DNA of 64,000 nt from Manduca sexta. Its lineage: Eukaryota; Arthropoda; Insecta; Lepidoptera; Sphingidae. The position numbers and the translations under genes were made by a program. This document shows positions 13,001 to 24,269 of this stretch, in pieces. The stretch lies in contig NC_051121.1 of the NCBI RefSeq assembly GCF_014839805.1, forward strand, positions 9,283,116 to 9,347,115, read 5' to 3'. The notes under the pieces are model-generated. The model was not told where the DNA came from and searched no databases. It saw only the letters and a program-made list of their open reading frames with translations. Each line of letters opens with the position of its first letter. The first letter of the stretch is position 1.

Positions 13001-13460
13001 CATACGTAAGAATATTTTTTAAAAGAGTGATTTTCTAAAATAGCATTCACACATTTTTACAATCAACGATAACCTTATTTATCTTAACTCCTATAAGGGC
13101 AGTGTTAAAAGGCTATAACAAAAATGCCACCATTAAGCATTATGTCATAAAATTGCTAAACGGTAATAATTAAAAAAATAACTGCTATTTGCAGGTCTGT
13201 CCATATCTTATCTTAACTTATATCTGTTAATATTTACATTAACTGTTAAGATCAATTCACCTGTTTCTCGCAATTATGCCAAAGTTTAATCTTATCTCTG
13301 CATCAGTTCAGCTGTGGTACTATCTCAGTGACACTAGTTTTTTATAGTTAATACTTAGCAAAGGTGTCAAATTAACGAAGGACTGTTACGGTGTAATCAC
13401 TACATTTGGAAACGCAATTATACAGATATTATATTTTTGTAACGATTATTGTCGGACCAG

Positions 13461-13619
13461 GTCGCCAACTCCCTAAATATGCCAATGAGTGTAGCAGTGC
13501 ACCAAGTCGAAATCGTGCCTTGTGGAGAAGATTACTGTATGACCTTGGACGGGATCACGAACCTCAGTAATGAGGGGCCGACTGAAGAGAGAGAGAAAGA
13601 TTGTCGATGTTACAGAAAA
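13461..13619 (+). CDS. Candidate internal coding exon, unknown protein
   Basis: This 159-bp block has a full open frame of 53 codons, preceded by a pyrimidine-containing tract and AG and followed by GTAAGA. It starts and ends in phase 0. Codons are mixed and not AT-biased like the flanks. The peptide begins VANSLNMPMS, includes an acidic stretch (GPTEEREKD) and ends with a small Cys/basic cluster (DCRCYRK). No transmembrane segment or known domain is visible, and the family was not recognised. Spliced to 12250-12255 it would give an N-terminal fragment starting MSVANSL. An alternative start is the ATG at 13479 (MPMSV). An in-frame TAA just upstream (13440) means the frame cannot extend further 5' without splicing. 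No later exon can be joined with confidence. Confidence 0.42.
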
Positions 13620-14260
13620 GTAAGATTGGTTAGACTCATATTACTTTTTCATAGAAATAAAATAACAAAATTCACGTGTTTCACTGAAATAATGGTAATT
13701 TGTAACGTTTTTCACTAACCGACGATATAATTGAAGACGATTAACTGATGGTAAATGGTTTGTTCAAAAAGTGTCTCGTACAACTTCGAAATTATATTTA
13801 TCGCTACCAGCTACCATATAACCTGATTCCTACCAGCTCCCATTTTAGGTTTATTTATGTTCGTCTTCGTTTTTATTCTCTATTACATTGGCCGCGATAT
13901 GTTAACTAAGGGATTTTTTGTGAAAAATTTTCACCCATCGCCTCTCATCGCTGCGTTAACTTTTTATCGACACACTCACATCTCTAGGTCTCACGCAGCG
14001 CGGGCCCGGTCCACGGGGCCCGTTCGCTTCTCCGCTCACATAATAAATCACGTGCTAATAGCCAGTAAACTCATTCGCTAATCCGAATCGAACGTAAGCG
14101 AACATCGCTTTTTATAAGTATCGCTTAGTTAGCGTATCGCCGTAAAATCGTCTGTTATGGCGTTGGCTGTAATTAAAAATGCATTTTGCATACAGCATTG
14201 GCAATGTTGCGAGGTTGCAAGTGTTGAGGGAATATTTTTGATAAGGCTATTTTAAGTTTG
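13620..14260. other. Intron-like DNA with a GC-rich island
   Basis: The island at about 13960-14060 is strongly GC-rich and holds a small inverted repeat of 'cgggccc' around 14000-14022. No supported exon was found. It could be a regulatory island or an unrecognised repeat. Confidence 0.35.
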
Positions 14261-14391
14261 AATTTTTTTATACTGGCAATGTGGTCGCACTGCACCTGAT
14301 GGTAAGTGGAGTGGAGTCCAAGAATGGCGATTGACTAAAGATTATCCCTTTGCAGTCGACACAACTATGCCGGCCTGTTGGAACCGGATGA
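14261..14391 (-). mobile_element. Family C retroposon, 5' truncated
   Basis: On the minus strand it ends 'accatcaggtgcagtgcgac' and then an A-rich tail. It carries the 'aggccggcatagttgtg' core. The 5' half seen in other copies is missing, as expected for target-primed insertion. Confidence 0.72.
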
Positions 14392-14464
14392 TCGAAGTAA
14401 TGAGAAGGTTTGAAAAGATAGTTGGAGACAATAATATTTGCAGTGGCAGTTGTTCCTCCAATCT

Positions 14465-14640
14465 AATCCAATGAAATCCGATTCCGTAAATGAACTAATC
14501 ATATTAACTTTGTTGTAAGCATCTCAAAAACATTGTTCTGTTTTTGAAAGATTAAAATGAAGAAAATGGCGGTTAAAGTTACAAAAAAATTACTGAAACT
14601 AAAAAATGATTTAACTTTCCGTTTTCTATTATAAGTTTTT
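14465..14640. repeat. Family F repeat, diverged
   Basis: It shares blocks ('tccgattc', 'ttgtaagcat', 'aaaatggcggtta') in order with 22735-22900 and, more weakly, 16516-16690. No end structure or coding part was seen. The class is unknown. Confidence 0.5.
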
Positions 14641-14944
14641 ATTATTGAATTGAAATAACATTTCCAGCATTTGGGACTACGTCTATGAGAAAGTGTTCTT
14701 GCAAATTCAAAAAATGCCATCGTTAATATTTCCGGATAATAATATATCACTCTTTGAAATATTCATTATTCTATGCAAATCATCTTAATCCGACATTTCA
14801 AATTCTCAAGAAGTCAACACTTCCATTTATAATGGTAGTCCACTGGTCGAAATTCGACAGTCGAATTATATTAGAAACACATGATATTAATTTTGTGTTT
14901 CTGCACTCTTTTTTACGAACTTTAATCACGCTGAATCTCATACT

Positions 14945-15210
14945 CATCCGTGCCAGTCCTGGAATTGTAAATAGGCCGTATAGGCCGAGGCCTATGGGCG
15001 GCAGCCTCATAGGGGCGGCAGATTTCAGACGACGCTCACTCGATTCAATTAATCATTTGTTTATTTAACTTTAGTGTCTTCCATAATGCAAACAAATCGA
15101 AAATTATTAGGTATTTTAGAAACCTACAAATATAAACCTACCTACATGGGGCGGCGGAAATAAAGTGACCTACACTCATAAAAAATATAAATCCAACACT
15201 GATCCGTGCG
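14945..15210. repeat. GGGGCGGC-rich interspersed repeat
   Basis: It contains the runs 'ggccgtataggccgaggcc', 'ggggcggcag' and, near the far end, 'ggggcggcgga' followed by 'atccaacactgatccgtg'. This order recalls an abundant lepidopteran repeat. The class is unknown. Confidence 0.45.
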
Positions 15211-16515
15211 CGCATTGTGCTTAAAAGGGGTACAAAGACATGAAGCTATATAGTTAGTTATAATTAAGGCCAAACTTTTGCTTCAAAAGTTATTACCAAT
15301 TAGTCGCTGTCTTATTTGAAGTGTCCGTCTGAGAAGATGTCACAGCGTCCTTAGATATAAATACAAAATTAATATATTTACAGAAAATATGCTAATATTC
15401 GCATTAAAAACGTGCAAATCATGATATGGAAATATGAAGTATTTTACATTTATGTTTTGCTATTTCACAGTAGATTGAGTAACCATCACATAAGCGCAGG
15501 ATGTTTGTATGAAAATCTTCTCAATGTCCACTCTATTATAATCTTAGAAATCCGAGTACAAAGTTTCTTCCTTAACATATCAATAAGTATATGATTAACA
15601 ACTAAGATAGTTATATACTCTAAATAGATGACATTAAAACCCAAAACTAAAACGTCAACGAAGCATTAATTTTATTATTAACTCAAAACATCGATAGCAC
15701 TGCAGATACGATTACAAAACAGATAGTCAGGTGTGTCCAACGTCCAGTTAGAAAGAAAAGATAAAGCTTCCTACACACAGCCGACAAGCGCGACCGGACC
15801 AGTTTGTAAAGTATAATAAAACGGGCCAAGCGTGTGTTGACTTCACGCGTTGGGTTCTGTATATTTGGAAAAGATTTTTGACGGAGGTCATTGGGATAGT
15901 ATAAATTTAGGAATGGCAATAAGTAGAGTTTATAATTCATTGAAAATCACTGTTCATTGATTTATTTAATATTAGTGTTAGAATAAGCTTGATATTAACG
16001 ACTTTTAAAAATCTTAAGTTAAATTTAATAAATTCGACGAAGAAAACAAAAATACATTTCATAAAAAAATTCAAGCAAGCACGAATCGAACCTATAGTTA
16101 TAAATGTATGTCAACATCGAAGAGGCGTTTAAATGCTAAACTAAAGATGTACACGAACATAAATCCCATGGCTTCCACGACCGTAAGCCTACATACTGGC
16201 CTCCGCGACCTCTCTCGGTTGTCTGTTAAGCCAAGACTGCGTTACGTTTTCCGGTGGAAATGTTAGACAACCTTGCTATAGCTAATATTTATGTCTATCC
16301 TCAATTGCTTGGAAAATATTACATATATCTTTGTAACGGTAATTTTCAACGTTTACAAATATTCAAAACTTTAGATGGATTAGGCTTAAACTTGAGTAGG
16401 TTTTTTTGTAATAAATAAATAAATTATAATGTAATTTACATATAATATGATTTTTGTGAAATTCGAATTATATGATAACAGCGACAGAGTCGTTCCATTA
16501 GATAGATAAGACATA
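15211..16515. other. Unassigned stretch with one GC-rich patch
   Basis: Mostly AT-rich. The patch at about 16150-16270 is GC-richer and is listed separately. A minus-strand 85-codon frame at 15683-15940 has a hydrophobic C-terminus but no start context or splice support. Confidence 0.4.
16168..16266 (+). CDS. Short ORF in a GC-rich patch, doubtful
   Basis: A 32-codon ORF starts at cccATGG, a good initiation context, with first residues MASTTVSLHT. A GTAAGC five codons in could be a splice donor. It lies downstream of the 13461 block on the same strand. The local GC rise is the main reason to list it. No family was recognised, and it could equally be conserved non-coding DNA. Confidence 0.13.
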   Translation: MASTTVSLHTGLRDLSRLSVKPRLRYVFRWKC

Positions 16516-16690
16516 TGTTTAATGGCCGTTGTCAATAAACGATCCTTATTCTCAATCTTTAATCCAACACCGAGAATGAAACAATCAAAATTCTATGTAA
16601 ACATGTAAAAAAAACTCTGTTTTGTGATTGGTAAATTTTTGAGATAGATCGATAAAAGCGATTGGAATCATGTACTAAAAACGACGATTA
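16516..16690. repeat. Family F repeat
   Basis: It matches 22735-22900 in order: 'aaacgatcc', 'gagaatgaaacaatcaaaat', 'aacatgtaaaaaaaactctg', 'tttttgagatagatcgataa'. No terminal repeats or target duplication was found. Confidence 0.6.
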
Positions 16691-16717
16691 ATGTACTTTT
16701 TACACCTTCAAGCCATA

Positions 16718-16857
16718 ACATCTCATGCCTCAGGATGGCGAGCGCAGTGGAATACCAAACAATACTTTGTAATTCAAGGTTTTAGTGTTTGTACTGTTTA
16801 TGATCGTATCGCTTACCATCAGGCGAACGGCAAGCTCGTCTCGTCAATAAAAAAAGT
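16718..16857 (+). mobile_element. Family B retroposon, 5' truncated
   Basis: The sense strand reads 'ctcaggatggcgagcgcag', then 'taccatcaggcgaacggcaa', then 'ctcgtctcgtcaataaaaaa'. The 3' A-run and loss of the 5' half are as expected for a LINE-mobilised element. Full copies are about 300 bp. Confidence 0.82.
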
Positions 16858-16990
16858 AGTGCATTCATGCGGATGACTAATTAAATGGTTTCTCCCCTGT
16901 CGCACGGTACCCTGGCACACCGCTGAGCTTCGTTTCGCGCATAATCACGTCGGCCACTGGCCAACGTACCCGTTTCCACATATTTTAAAG

Positions 16991-17156
16991 TAACGTGAAA
17001 GTGTCGTTTTTTTGTATCCGCTGTATTGAATGGCTGCACTGTGCGATAAATTCCCCACATTTTTACTATGATGCGAGTTGTTTATTGCTGTCTTGTTGCT
17101 ATTTTGTCGGGTTCAAGGAGTGTTACGTCAGACTTCCTTATGTTTCTAATCGGTGG
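16991..17156 (+). CDS. Exon-like open frame, doubtful
   Basis: An open frame runs from an AG at 16989-16990 to a GTAAGA donor at 17157. The peptide is cysteine-rich (for example SCLLLSCCYFVGF). No ATG starts the frame, so it could only be an internal exon. The upstream 16900-16980 is GC- and CpG-rich. The phase (one base, then codons) does not match the phase-0 end of 13461-13619, so the two cannot be joined directly. Confidence 0.15.
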
Positions 17157-17394
17157 GTAAGATTGTCGGACGGAATCGCTACGTATTTCTTGTGTTGTAA
17201 TTGATGTTTGTTAATGTATTTCGAGAACGTTTTCGCATCGAATATAGTATTTTTTTTATACATGGTCATTTTGATATTATGTTACTAATTGAAACCACAA
17301 AATTATCTACTTGGAAATAACACTTTACAATTATTTATTTAGATAAAAAAGTGTAAACAAAATAAGTATGAATAAAATTTTACGCGCCCTATTG

Positions 17395-17545
17395 CCACTA
17401 CTACTACTCGAAGAGAATTTGTCGAAGCGGCAAAATCACACTTTCAGTCAGAAATCCACTTACTCACACGCCATACTCGCATTATACTACAAAATGATAA
17501 ACATATCAGAAAACTAAAACTAGGATTTTTTGGTGAAAATAATCG
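17395..17545. repeat. Family G repeat
   Basis: It shares an ordered set of blocks with 46865-46995: 'actttcagtcagaaat', 'caca...aaaatgat', and 'ttttttg.tgaaaat'. Unit length is about 130-150 bp. No ends are defined. Confidence 0.45.
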
Positions 17546-17707
17546 TTGTTAATGGATGATTTTTGGCTCGATGTCAACAAAGGTGAAGGTGTATGTGTTT
17601 TCATTTAGAAGCGCATTGTCAAAATGACTCTTTATAACTCATTGCTTCTAATTCGGAGAGTCAAAAATGTATTTTTTGCAAAGTCGCCAGTACAAAGTTA
17701 TTTGCAG

Positions 17708-17821
17708 TGGACGGGTAGCCTCAGAATAATTACCGGCGAATCGCTCACCGATTATAATTGTTGGTTGTTACACGAGGCGCTATACATCGCGCTTGCTCCC
17801 GGCGCGAGTAATGGATGGACA
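17708..17821 (+). CDS. Exon-like GC-rich island, phase 0 on both sides
   Basis: After a good acceptor (ttatttgcag) an open frame of exactly 38 codons runs to GTAAAG. The block is far richer in GC and CpG than its flanks. The peptide starts WTGSLRIITGESLTDYNC and continues without low-complexity. It could follow 13461-13619 in frame (both phase 0), about 4.1 kb downstream. No domain was recognised. A conserved non-coding element (it contains TAATGG and TTATAATTG motifs) is an equally good explanation. Confidence 0.25.
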
Positions 17822-18209
17822 GTAAAGGAAGCGTACAATATGAATTAAATTACTAATGTACTATATATCCATATAAAAAAGTAAAATATATGTTTTCTTT
17901 GGATTTAATAACGTGATTGTATGTTTTTATGAATTTCTTTACATTTCCTGAGTTACTTATTTTTCAAAAAGACATTATATATTAAAAGAAGGGTGAGTAA
18001 ATCGACTATTAAGAAACACCACGGCTGTAACAGTTAAGACTGTAGTAAATTCATTCTAATACGTAGGTATTATTCGGTCTTAGTGGGAGACTGAATGTAG
18101 CGCAACACAGAGATACCAATGCAAATCGTACTGTGAATATTTCTCGTATAAATACTTATTTGACCCGTTCAACAGTAACTTAGCTACTGTTGTATCAGCC
18201 GTATTAATG
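17822..18209. other. AT-rich stretch, nothing identified
   Basis: No exon-like block or repeat was recognised between the island at 17708 and the tandem repeat at 18210. Confidence 0.5.
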
Positions 18210-18385
18210 ATACGCAGCCCCTCTTAAGCCAAAACTTTGTTAAATTTAAGCAGGCACCTTAGTGCGCACTGTCCTAAAGGGTTCCTAGCAAATTTTGATA
18301 TGGTTGTTGCTCTGGTGCGCCCAAGTGCGCAATGCCCTGAAAAGCCCCCATGAAATTTTGATATAGGGCCCTTCTGTGGTAAGTT
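18210..18385. repeat. Diverged tandem repeat, unit about 63 bp
   Basis: Two clear units start 'gtgcgcac' (18262) and 'gtgcgcaa' (18325), each with 'aaattttgatat' at the same offset. A weaker unit precedes them. They lie inside a 129-codon minus-strand open frame (18274-18663) that is probably not a gene: it has no recognised motif and half of it is repeat. Confidence 0.6.
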
Positions 18386-18666
18386 ATGCCTCTATAATTT
18401 ACAGCTATTAATTCGATCGTTCCTGACAGACCTCTCAAGGAAAGATCCCGTTTGACATTACCAGAATCCTTAGCAGGAGGTACATTACTGTTCCTCTCTA
18501 TACTGCGGTACACGCGTATACAGTTATTGCGTAAACTATCATTAGCTGCGCAGGCACCAAATTGCCCGGTTTTATTTGTGGGTTTGTGCAATTGACTCGT
18601 GTTAACCATTCGGTTTTTATCGCGTGCTATTCTTCGATTTGATAGGAATATACAGTATTGCATATA

Positions 18667-18891
18667 GTGATATTAGCCCTGTATTGTATACTGTCCCATT
18701 GATAGGCACGGGCCTCCTCTGTTACTGAGAGATTAGGTCTTAGTCCACCACACTGGCCTAGTCCGGATTGATAGACTTCACATACCCTCGAAAATTCTTA
18801 TACAGAATGTCCCAGGTATGCAGTTTTTCATACGATATTTTTCTTGACCGTTAAAGTAAGCTATAATTCGCAAAGAATACATATTGAGCAA
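18667..18891 (-). mobile_element. SINE A, 5' truncated
   Basis: The 3' two-thirds of SINE A are present ('gggctaat' tail side through 'ttgcgaattatagc'). The tRNA-like head is lost. Divergence is higher than in most copies. Confidence 0.8.
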
Positions 18892-19289
18892 CAGAATATG
18901 GAACACAACGTTCTATCTATTCCACAAACATATGCTGGATGTGAAATGGAAGTCACGGATTCAAACCCCGCGAATATACGTAATTAAAAATATTTGAACC
19001 AGATCTTTTATCAGGTAATACGTAGTTCTTTTTATGTTTACAATTTACATAATAAAGTAGAACAAATGTCAGAAAAACTACTAAATTACAACTCTATCTA
19101 GACACAACAAAATTAAAATTTTGAAGAATGTAGTTAAATATTAGTGGTGTAACCAAATTTGAATATTTATTAAATTTAATAATAAAAAATACTCTTGTCT
19201 GTTTGCATAATAATTTCTTATGATTATGCGAATGTGATACATAAAATTAAAACTATATTTCGGATTTTATCGCGGTTATACCATGCAAA

Positions 19290-19581
19290 GCGGCGATAGC
19301 CTAGTTGGTTGTGGAACGGACTGCCGAGACGAATGTCCGCAAGTTAAAATCCAGGGTTCACCTCTGACTTGTCTAAAATGATGTGTGTATTGTGAATTAT
19401 CGCTTTCTTTAACGGTAAAGGAAAACATCGTGAGGAAATCTGCATACTTGAGAAGAAGGGTGTGTGAAGTCTATCAATCCGCACTAGGCAGCGTGGTGGA
19501 CTAAGGCCTTTTCCCTTTCAGTAGCAGAGGAAGCCCGTGCTCAGCAGTGGCACAGTATATAATACAGGGCTGATATTATTA
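19290..19581 (+). mobile_element. SINE A copy, near full length
   Basis: The head 'gcggcgatagcctagttggt' is intact. The B box is damaged ('aagttaaaatccagg') and about 20 bp are deleted in the middle. The tail is 'gggctgatattattatata'. Confidence 0.87.
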
Positions 19582-19802
19582 TATATCAATCAATCACGGA
19601 AACATATTTTTCCGAGTAACATATTTGTCCATTCATATTAAGGTTTCACGCGAAGCCACGGGCAAAACTCGGTCATAAACAACAGGTCAGGTCACGCACA
19701 ACAAAGATATTTCTTCAATATAGCTATCTAATAAATTTACCTTGCCATTCACAATAAGCTGGACATTTGCTTATATCGTGACTCTGAGCATTGCTACGAA
19801 CA

Positions 19803-19890
19803 GTAACAAATTACAAGGCAACATTATTTACTGTGTGTGCGAAACGCATTTTCAAAACGGTAGCGTAATTTTCTAACGTTCCACTTGTAC
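19803..19890. repeat. Left copy of an imperfect direct repeat
   Basis: It contains a 25-bp segment (19846-19870, 'gcattttcaaaacggtag' and on) identical to 20456-20480. Weaker similarity extends about 40 bp upstream. The copies are 610 bp apart and bracket a SINE D. Confidence 0.65.
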
Positions 19891-20035
19891 AGTCGGCAAC
19901 AAAAATAACTGAAATCTATTTAATATTAAAATTTTGCGTGTTTTGACTGAAATGTTGCTTGAAGAATTATTGTGTGCAATCAATGAATATAATTTTATGT
20001 TATAAGTAAAATTGTGTCAATACCTATTTAATTAT

Positions 20036-20258
20036 ATACATACATAGGGGAGGTGCAACCAGCGCACCCATTTTTCGTCAAATATGTTCCGTTTCATGAT
20101 GAGATAGGGAGTGAGCCTAACGCCATATCGGGCACAAATTTCAGACTCCGGGTTAATAGTACGCAGAAAAACCCAAATATCCCAACTCGGGATTCGAATC
20201 CGTGACATCAAAGCACTGGCCGTCCCGCGCACGCAATAGAACTACGCCACCAAAGTCG
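20036..20258 (-). mobile_element. SINE D copy, full length but diverged
   Basis: Minus-strand head 'tggcgtagttctattgcgtg' (A box) and B box 'ggattcgaatccc' variants are present. The body blocks 'gcccgatatggcg' and 'ctatctcatcatg' are in order. The tail is lost. Confidence 0.8.
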
Positions 20259-20407
20259 AAGTTCAGCCTAATTTATTTATTATTTCTTCAACTTTTCACG
20301 GTGCCAATATTTCTTTCGATTCCAAACTCAGTCAATAAGTAAACGGCAATATGGTAAAAAAAATGAACTAACCTATCGATTTTTACCCCTTCTCAGCACT
20401 TTACCCG

Positions 20408-20500
20408 TAACAGTTACAAAGCCAATCATTACTCACCGTTTATGTGAAACAACATGCATTTTCAAAACGGTAGCGTAATTCCACATTTCACTATTCAATA
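20408..20500. repeat. Right copy of an imperfect direct repeat
   Basis: Positions 20456-20480 are identical to 19846-19870. Weaker similarity lies upstream ('gtaacagttacaaagccaat' against 'gtaacaaattacaaggcaac'). Confidence 0.6.
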
Positions 20501-20672
20501 TCGCTTTGTACTAACTAACAATCAACTGGCAGCCATTATGGTCGTTAACAATTTTCCATACTCGATAAACAGTTGAAATATCAGTTTGGAATTTGGGTAA
20601 AGCTGTGTACACACTATGTGACGTTGACGCAAAGTCCCGTGGTATCGTATTGCAACAGAATATAACGTGACC

Positions 20673-20816
20673 GTCGCGTAAGAGACCACTGGTTTTGGTT
20701 GACACATCGATGTAGTGTGTACATAATGTTAGAAACCCGGAAATGTCACGTAGGAGACCACCGCATTTTTGTTGGCATCTCAATATAGTATGTACATTGT
20801 TAGGGACTCGGCCCAA
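20673..20816. repeat. Two-unit tandem repeat, 72 bp
   Basis: Unit 1 starts 'gtcgcgtaagagaccac' (20673) and unit 2 starts 'gtcacgtaggagaccac' (20745). Both continue with a 'gtgtgtacat/agtatgtacat' block. It sits in a GC-richer patch with two overlapping minus-strand frames. A decayed mobile element is likely. Confidence 0.6.
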
Positions 20817-21778
20817 TGCTTACGAAGATGACGCTATTCTCCCGAGCGGCGACGCTCGGTCAACTGAAAACTAACATAATCGTTCCCCTCATCCTCCAAT
20901 GATTGTAGTGCTAATGTGTCTTTCCTCTCGAAATACATAATTCCAGAAATTGTATTTACGTATAATAAGGAGAAATGTCACAAGAGGCGAGGAGATAACC
21001 ATATGCGAACATGACGCAGGCTTTATCTGACTTAGAAAACTTTGAAAACAATGTTACGTATAGTATTAATGAATTTTACAGATACATCAATTTATTTTGT
21101 ATCATTAACCGAGCATAAAATATTCCATAATATACACTATTTGAACTTGTATTAACAAGGCACTATATCAAGTTAGATATCTCATATTTGCAAAATCTGG
21201 AAACGTCTCCTAAATTATAAAAACTTAAAATGATTGTGCATTTAATAGCAAATAAATAAATGTCAAATTCCGCGTCAGTCGCAGACAGTGTATATCCGGC
21301 CTAAAGTTATTGATTATGTCTCTATTGTAATATTGATTGTTAAAACTCGGACGGTGTTAATTGGCGCCTCTTGATTGGTCAATAAAATCGCTGTGTCTTG
21401 ATTCTGTTATTGGATTTTACGTTTAAAATAAGAATGGAATTTAAAAGCAGGGTTTTCCGGTGCAACAGTTTTGCAAAATTACAAAAAAACTTCGAATATC
21501 ATAATCAATGAATAAACCTTTGTTAAGGAAACAGGATGGTGCAGAAGTTTAAATGTCATTTTATTATTTGTGATTTAAAGCAAATTATTTTCCTGATGAT
21601 CTGCTACCGATCTTAATAAATAGAAGCACCGTTTGTTTTTTACTGTTTTAAGCAAATATTTGTGAAAATATACAAAAGTTATATTTGCTAGAAGTATACG
21701 GAAAGAACTTCGGATATAATTTGACATACAGAGAGACCATGCCTAAACATGTTTTATTCCTTTTTTTATTACTTTGAA

Positions 21779-22061
21779 TGACGAGACGAGCTTGCCGTTC
21801 GCCTGATAGTAGGCGATACAATCACCCATAAACAGTAGAAACACCATCCAACACCTTGAATTACAAAGTATTGTTTGGTATTCCACTGCGCTGGCCATCC
21901 TGAGACGTGAGATGTTAAGTCTCATTATATCCAGTAGTTACACTGGCTACAATATCCTTCAAACCGGAACATAAGAGTGACTACACACCGCTGGCGGCAG
22001 AAATACACATTGCGGTGGTACCTACCCAGGCGGACTCTCACATTTGAGAGACCACCAGCAA
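21779..22061 (-). mobile_element. Family B retroposon, near full length
   Basis: On the minus strand it runs from 'ggtctctcaaatgtgagag' (small hairpin) through 'gcggtggtacc'-type sequence to 'ctcgtctcgtcattcaaag' and an A-rich tail. On the plus strand the tail appears as 'ttttttattactttg' at 21761-21776. Confidence 0.85.
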
Positions 22062-22734
22062 AGAGTACATATACTATCTCGGAAAAATTTCACAGAAATC
22101 TTTAACCTGGAGAAACCTAAAAACTGTAACCTAGAGAAGACTTAGAGTTCAATCACGAAGCCGCGAGGTTCTAGTCATAGCATAATAATATATTCCCCAT
22201 AATTATTTTCCTCATAAAAATTCCGGCCATCAACAAAGTAAAAGTTTAATACATCGATCTATCGCAAAAAATTAATAGCCGTAATACGTAGGTGACAACC
22301 ATGAATTATACAGGTGATTTAATAGTTTATAAGACACGTATGGTGATTATATTTTTTATATAGCTAATTGGCTTTAGAATAATGGGCGCGGATGCGGGCT
22401 TGAGTTACCTTGTCTGTTATAGGAATTGTCCGGATGTTATTAATTTGGTTTGGCTTCGATTAAGGCTTTTTCCGTCTTTATTGTTCAATATTTATGTTGT
22501 ATTTTTGACGAACTGTTGTACTTACGTCTCCTTTTGGAATGTGTTTTGATATGGTTTGCGTGCTGACTGCAGTTTCAAGGGATTGAATTTTGTGCATGGA
22601 CGATAGGTTTGTGACAACGAAAGGGGAGTATACGATCGATGAACAGTACAGATTGCACCTGTACTACACTCTGTATTAAAAAAAAAAGTTATTTCGTTCA
22701 AAAAAATTGACATTGGCAGTGATTTACAACAGTT

Positions 22735-22900
22735 TTCAGTAAACGATCCAAATTTCAATCTTCAATCCGATTCTGAGAATCAAACAATCAAAATAACTTA
22801 TTTGTAAGCATGTCAAAAAAACTTTGTTCTGATCGGTTCATTTTTGAGATAGATCAAAAAAGGGTTTATTAAAAATGGCGGTCGTTATTGAACTACATTT
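22735..22900. repeat. Family F repeat, best copy
   Basis: It contains 'gagaatcaaacaatcaaaat', 'gtaagcatgtcaaaaaaac' and 'ttttgagatagatcaaaaa'. It ends near 'aaaatggcggtcgtta'. Class unknown. Confidence 0.62.
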
Positions 22901-24269
22901 AAAATAATTTCGTTAATATTATTTTTGAAGAATAGCAGCTAAGCATTATTTAAACTGAAAACAAAATTCAATATTTGTGATCCCTATATAACAAGCATCA
23001 ACACTAAGCTACAAACAATAGTATACATACAGCTGTACATTAACATCTGTAAAGTAATAGATGCTGGATTCTGGCTTATTGATTTTACCACAGGGCTTTC
23101 AAGCTTTAAATTTGTAGAACATTTGCTATAAGGTTCAAAATATGTTACCTTTCCCTCACTGGGTACTAGGCTCCCTTGAAAGACTTCTACTAGATACGTT
23201 AGGACTTAGTTTATTTGTGTGTGAAATTTGCGAAACGATGTAAATCTGAGTTTGAAGGGAAGAAATAAATATTTATTGCTGGCATTAAACAAAAAAAAAA
23301 AACAAGAAAGTCTATATATAATAAGTATTTATATTTCTTAAGATTGCAATTTAAAAAGAGAACTAGCAACAGCACCTCTCATTCAACTGGATGCTGCCAC
23401 GTTAGTACTACTGCAGCGCTGACTTTTAAATATACTGTCACCACCACTTACAGGATATTTAATTCAGATAAATGATTATGACACCATGTCCCAGTAAGAC
23501 GAGTGCAGTATAGTCAGGCCGTGCTTTCTTATTTAAAGTCAATAGCTTCATTCCTTCAGTAGTACTTCTTAGGGACTGATTTTTTTTTTATCACATATAG
23601 TACATGTTATGACAGCCTTAAGAAGGTGTTACTCTTATATTTTACAATATTGTTTTTCTTTTATTTCGTGTAAGCAACATTGTAACAACTACTGGCAGTC
23701 CTAAATAAATAAATAAACAAATTGAACATCAGATCTACGCAATACCACAAAAACTTTAAGAAAGCAATAAACACCAACAAAACAGCGAAGCTAAAACACA
23801 TTCAAATCTAAGGCATCCCTATAAAACAATATTCAAGAATTAATTCCTTCAAAGTATAACGTATATGTCGCTTCTAGCTGTAACATAATATGTAATGAAA
23901 TTATGTTCCACGGCAGTACCATGACATCACGCCTTTGTCCAGTGGGAGTGGGCAGTCAAAGCGTGTGCCCGTTCTTCCGTAATTTACTTACCGTTGTGCT
24001 ACACGTGCGTAGATATGGCAAGATATTTGAATTAATTGCGTCCATTTTGTTGTTTTGAATAGTAACGTGATATGGTGTAATTGTGCTGTAAATCTAAATT
24101 TAAATGATTAGTATGGGACGGGGTGTGTTAATACATGTTATAATGTAGCAATAGGTGGAAGAAAATCTGGCTCGAAGGACTAAAAAATCTTTAGAAAAGT
24201 GGTACCTCCTTAAAATTACTTTTCTATTTTAAATTCTATAAGTAAAATAAATCAGTAGTTTTTGTATTG
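22901..24269. other. AT-rich stretch, no gene seen
   Basis: A GC-richer patch at about 23920-24000 contains 'ccagtgggagtgggcagtc'. An AAAT-repeat near 23705-23720 after 'ggcagtcc' could be the tail of a lost retroposon. No coding evidence. Confidence 0.45.
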
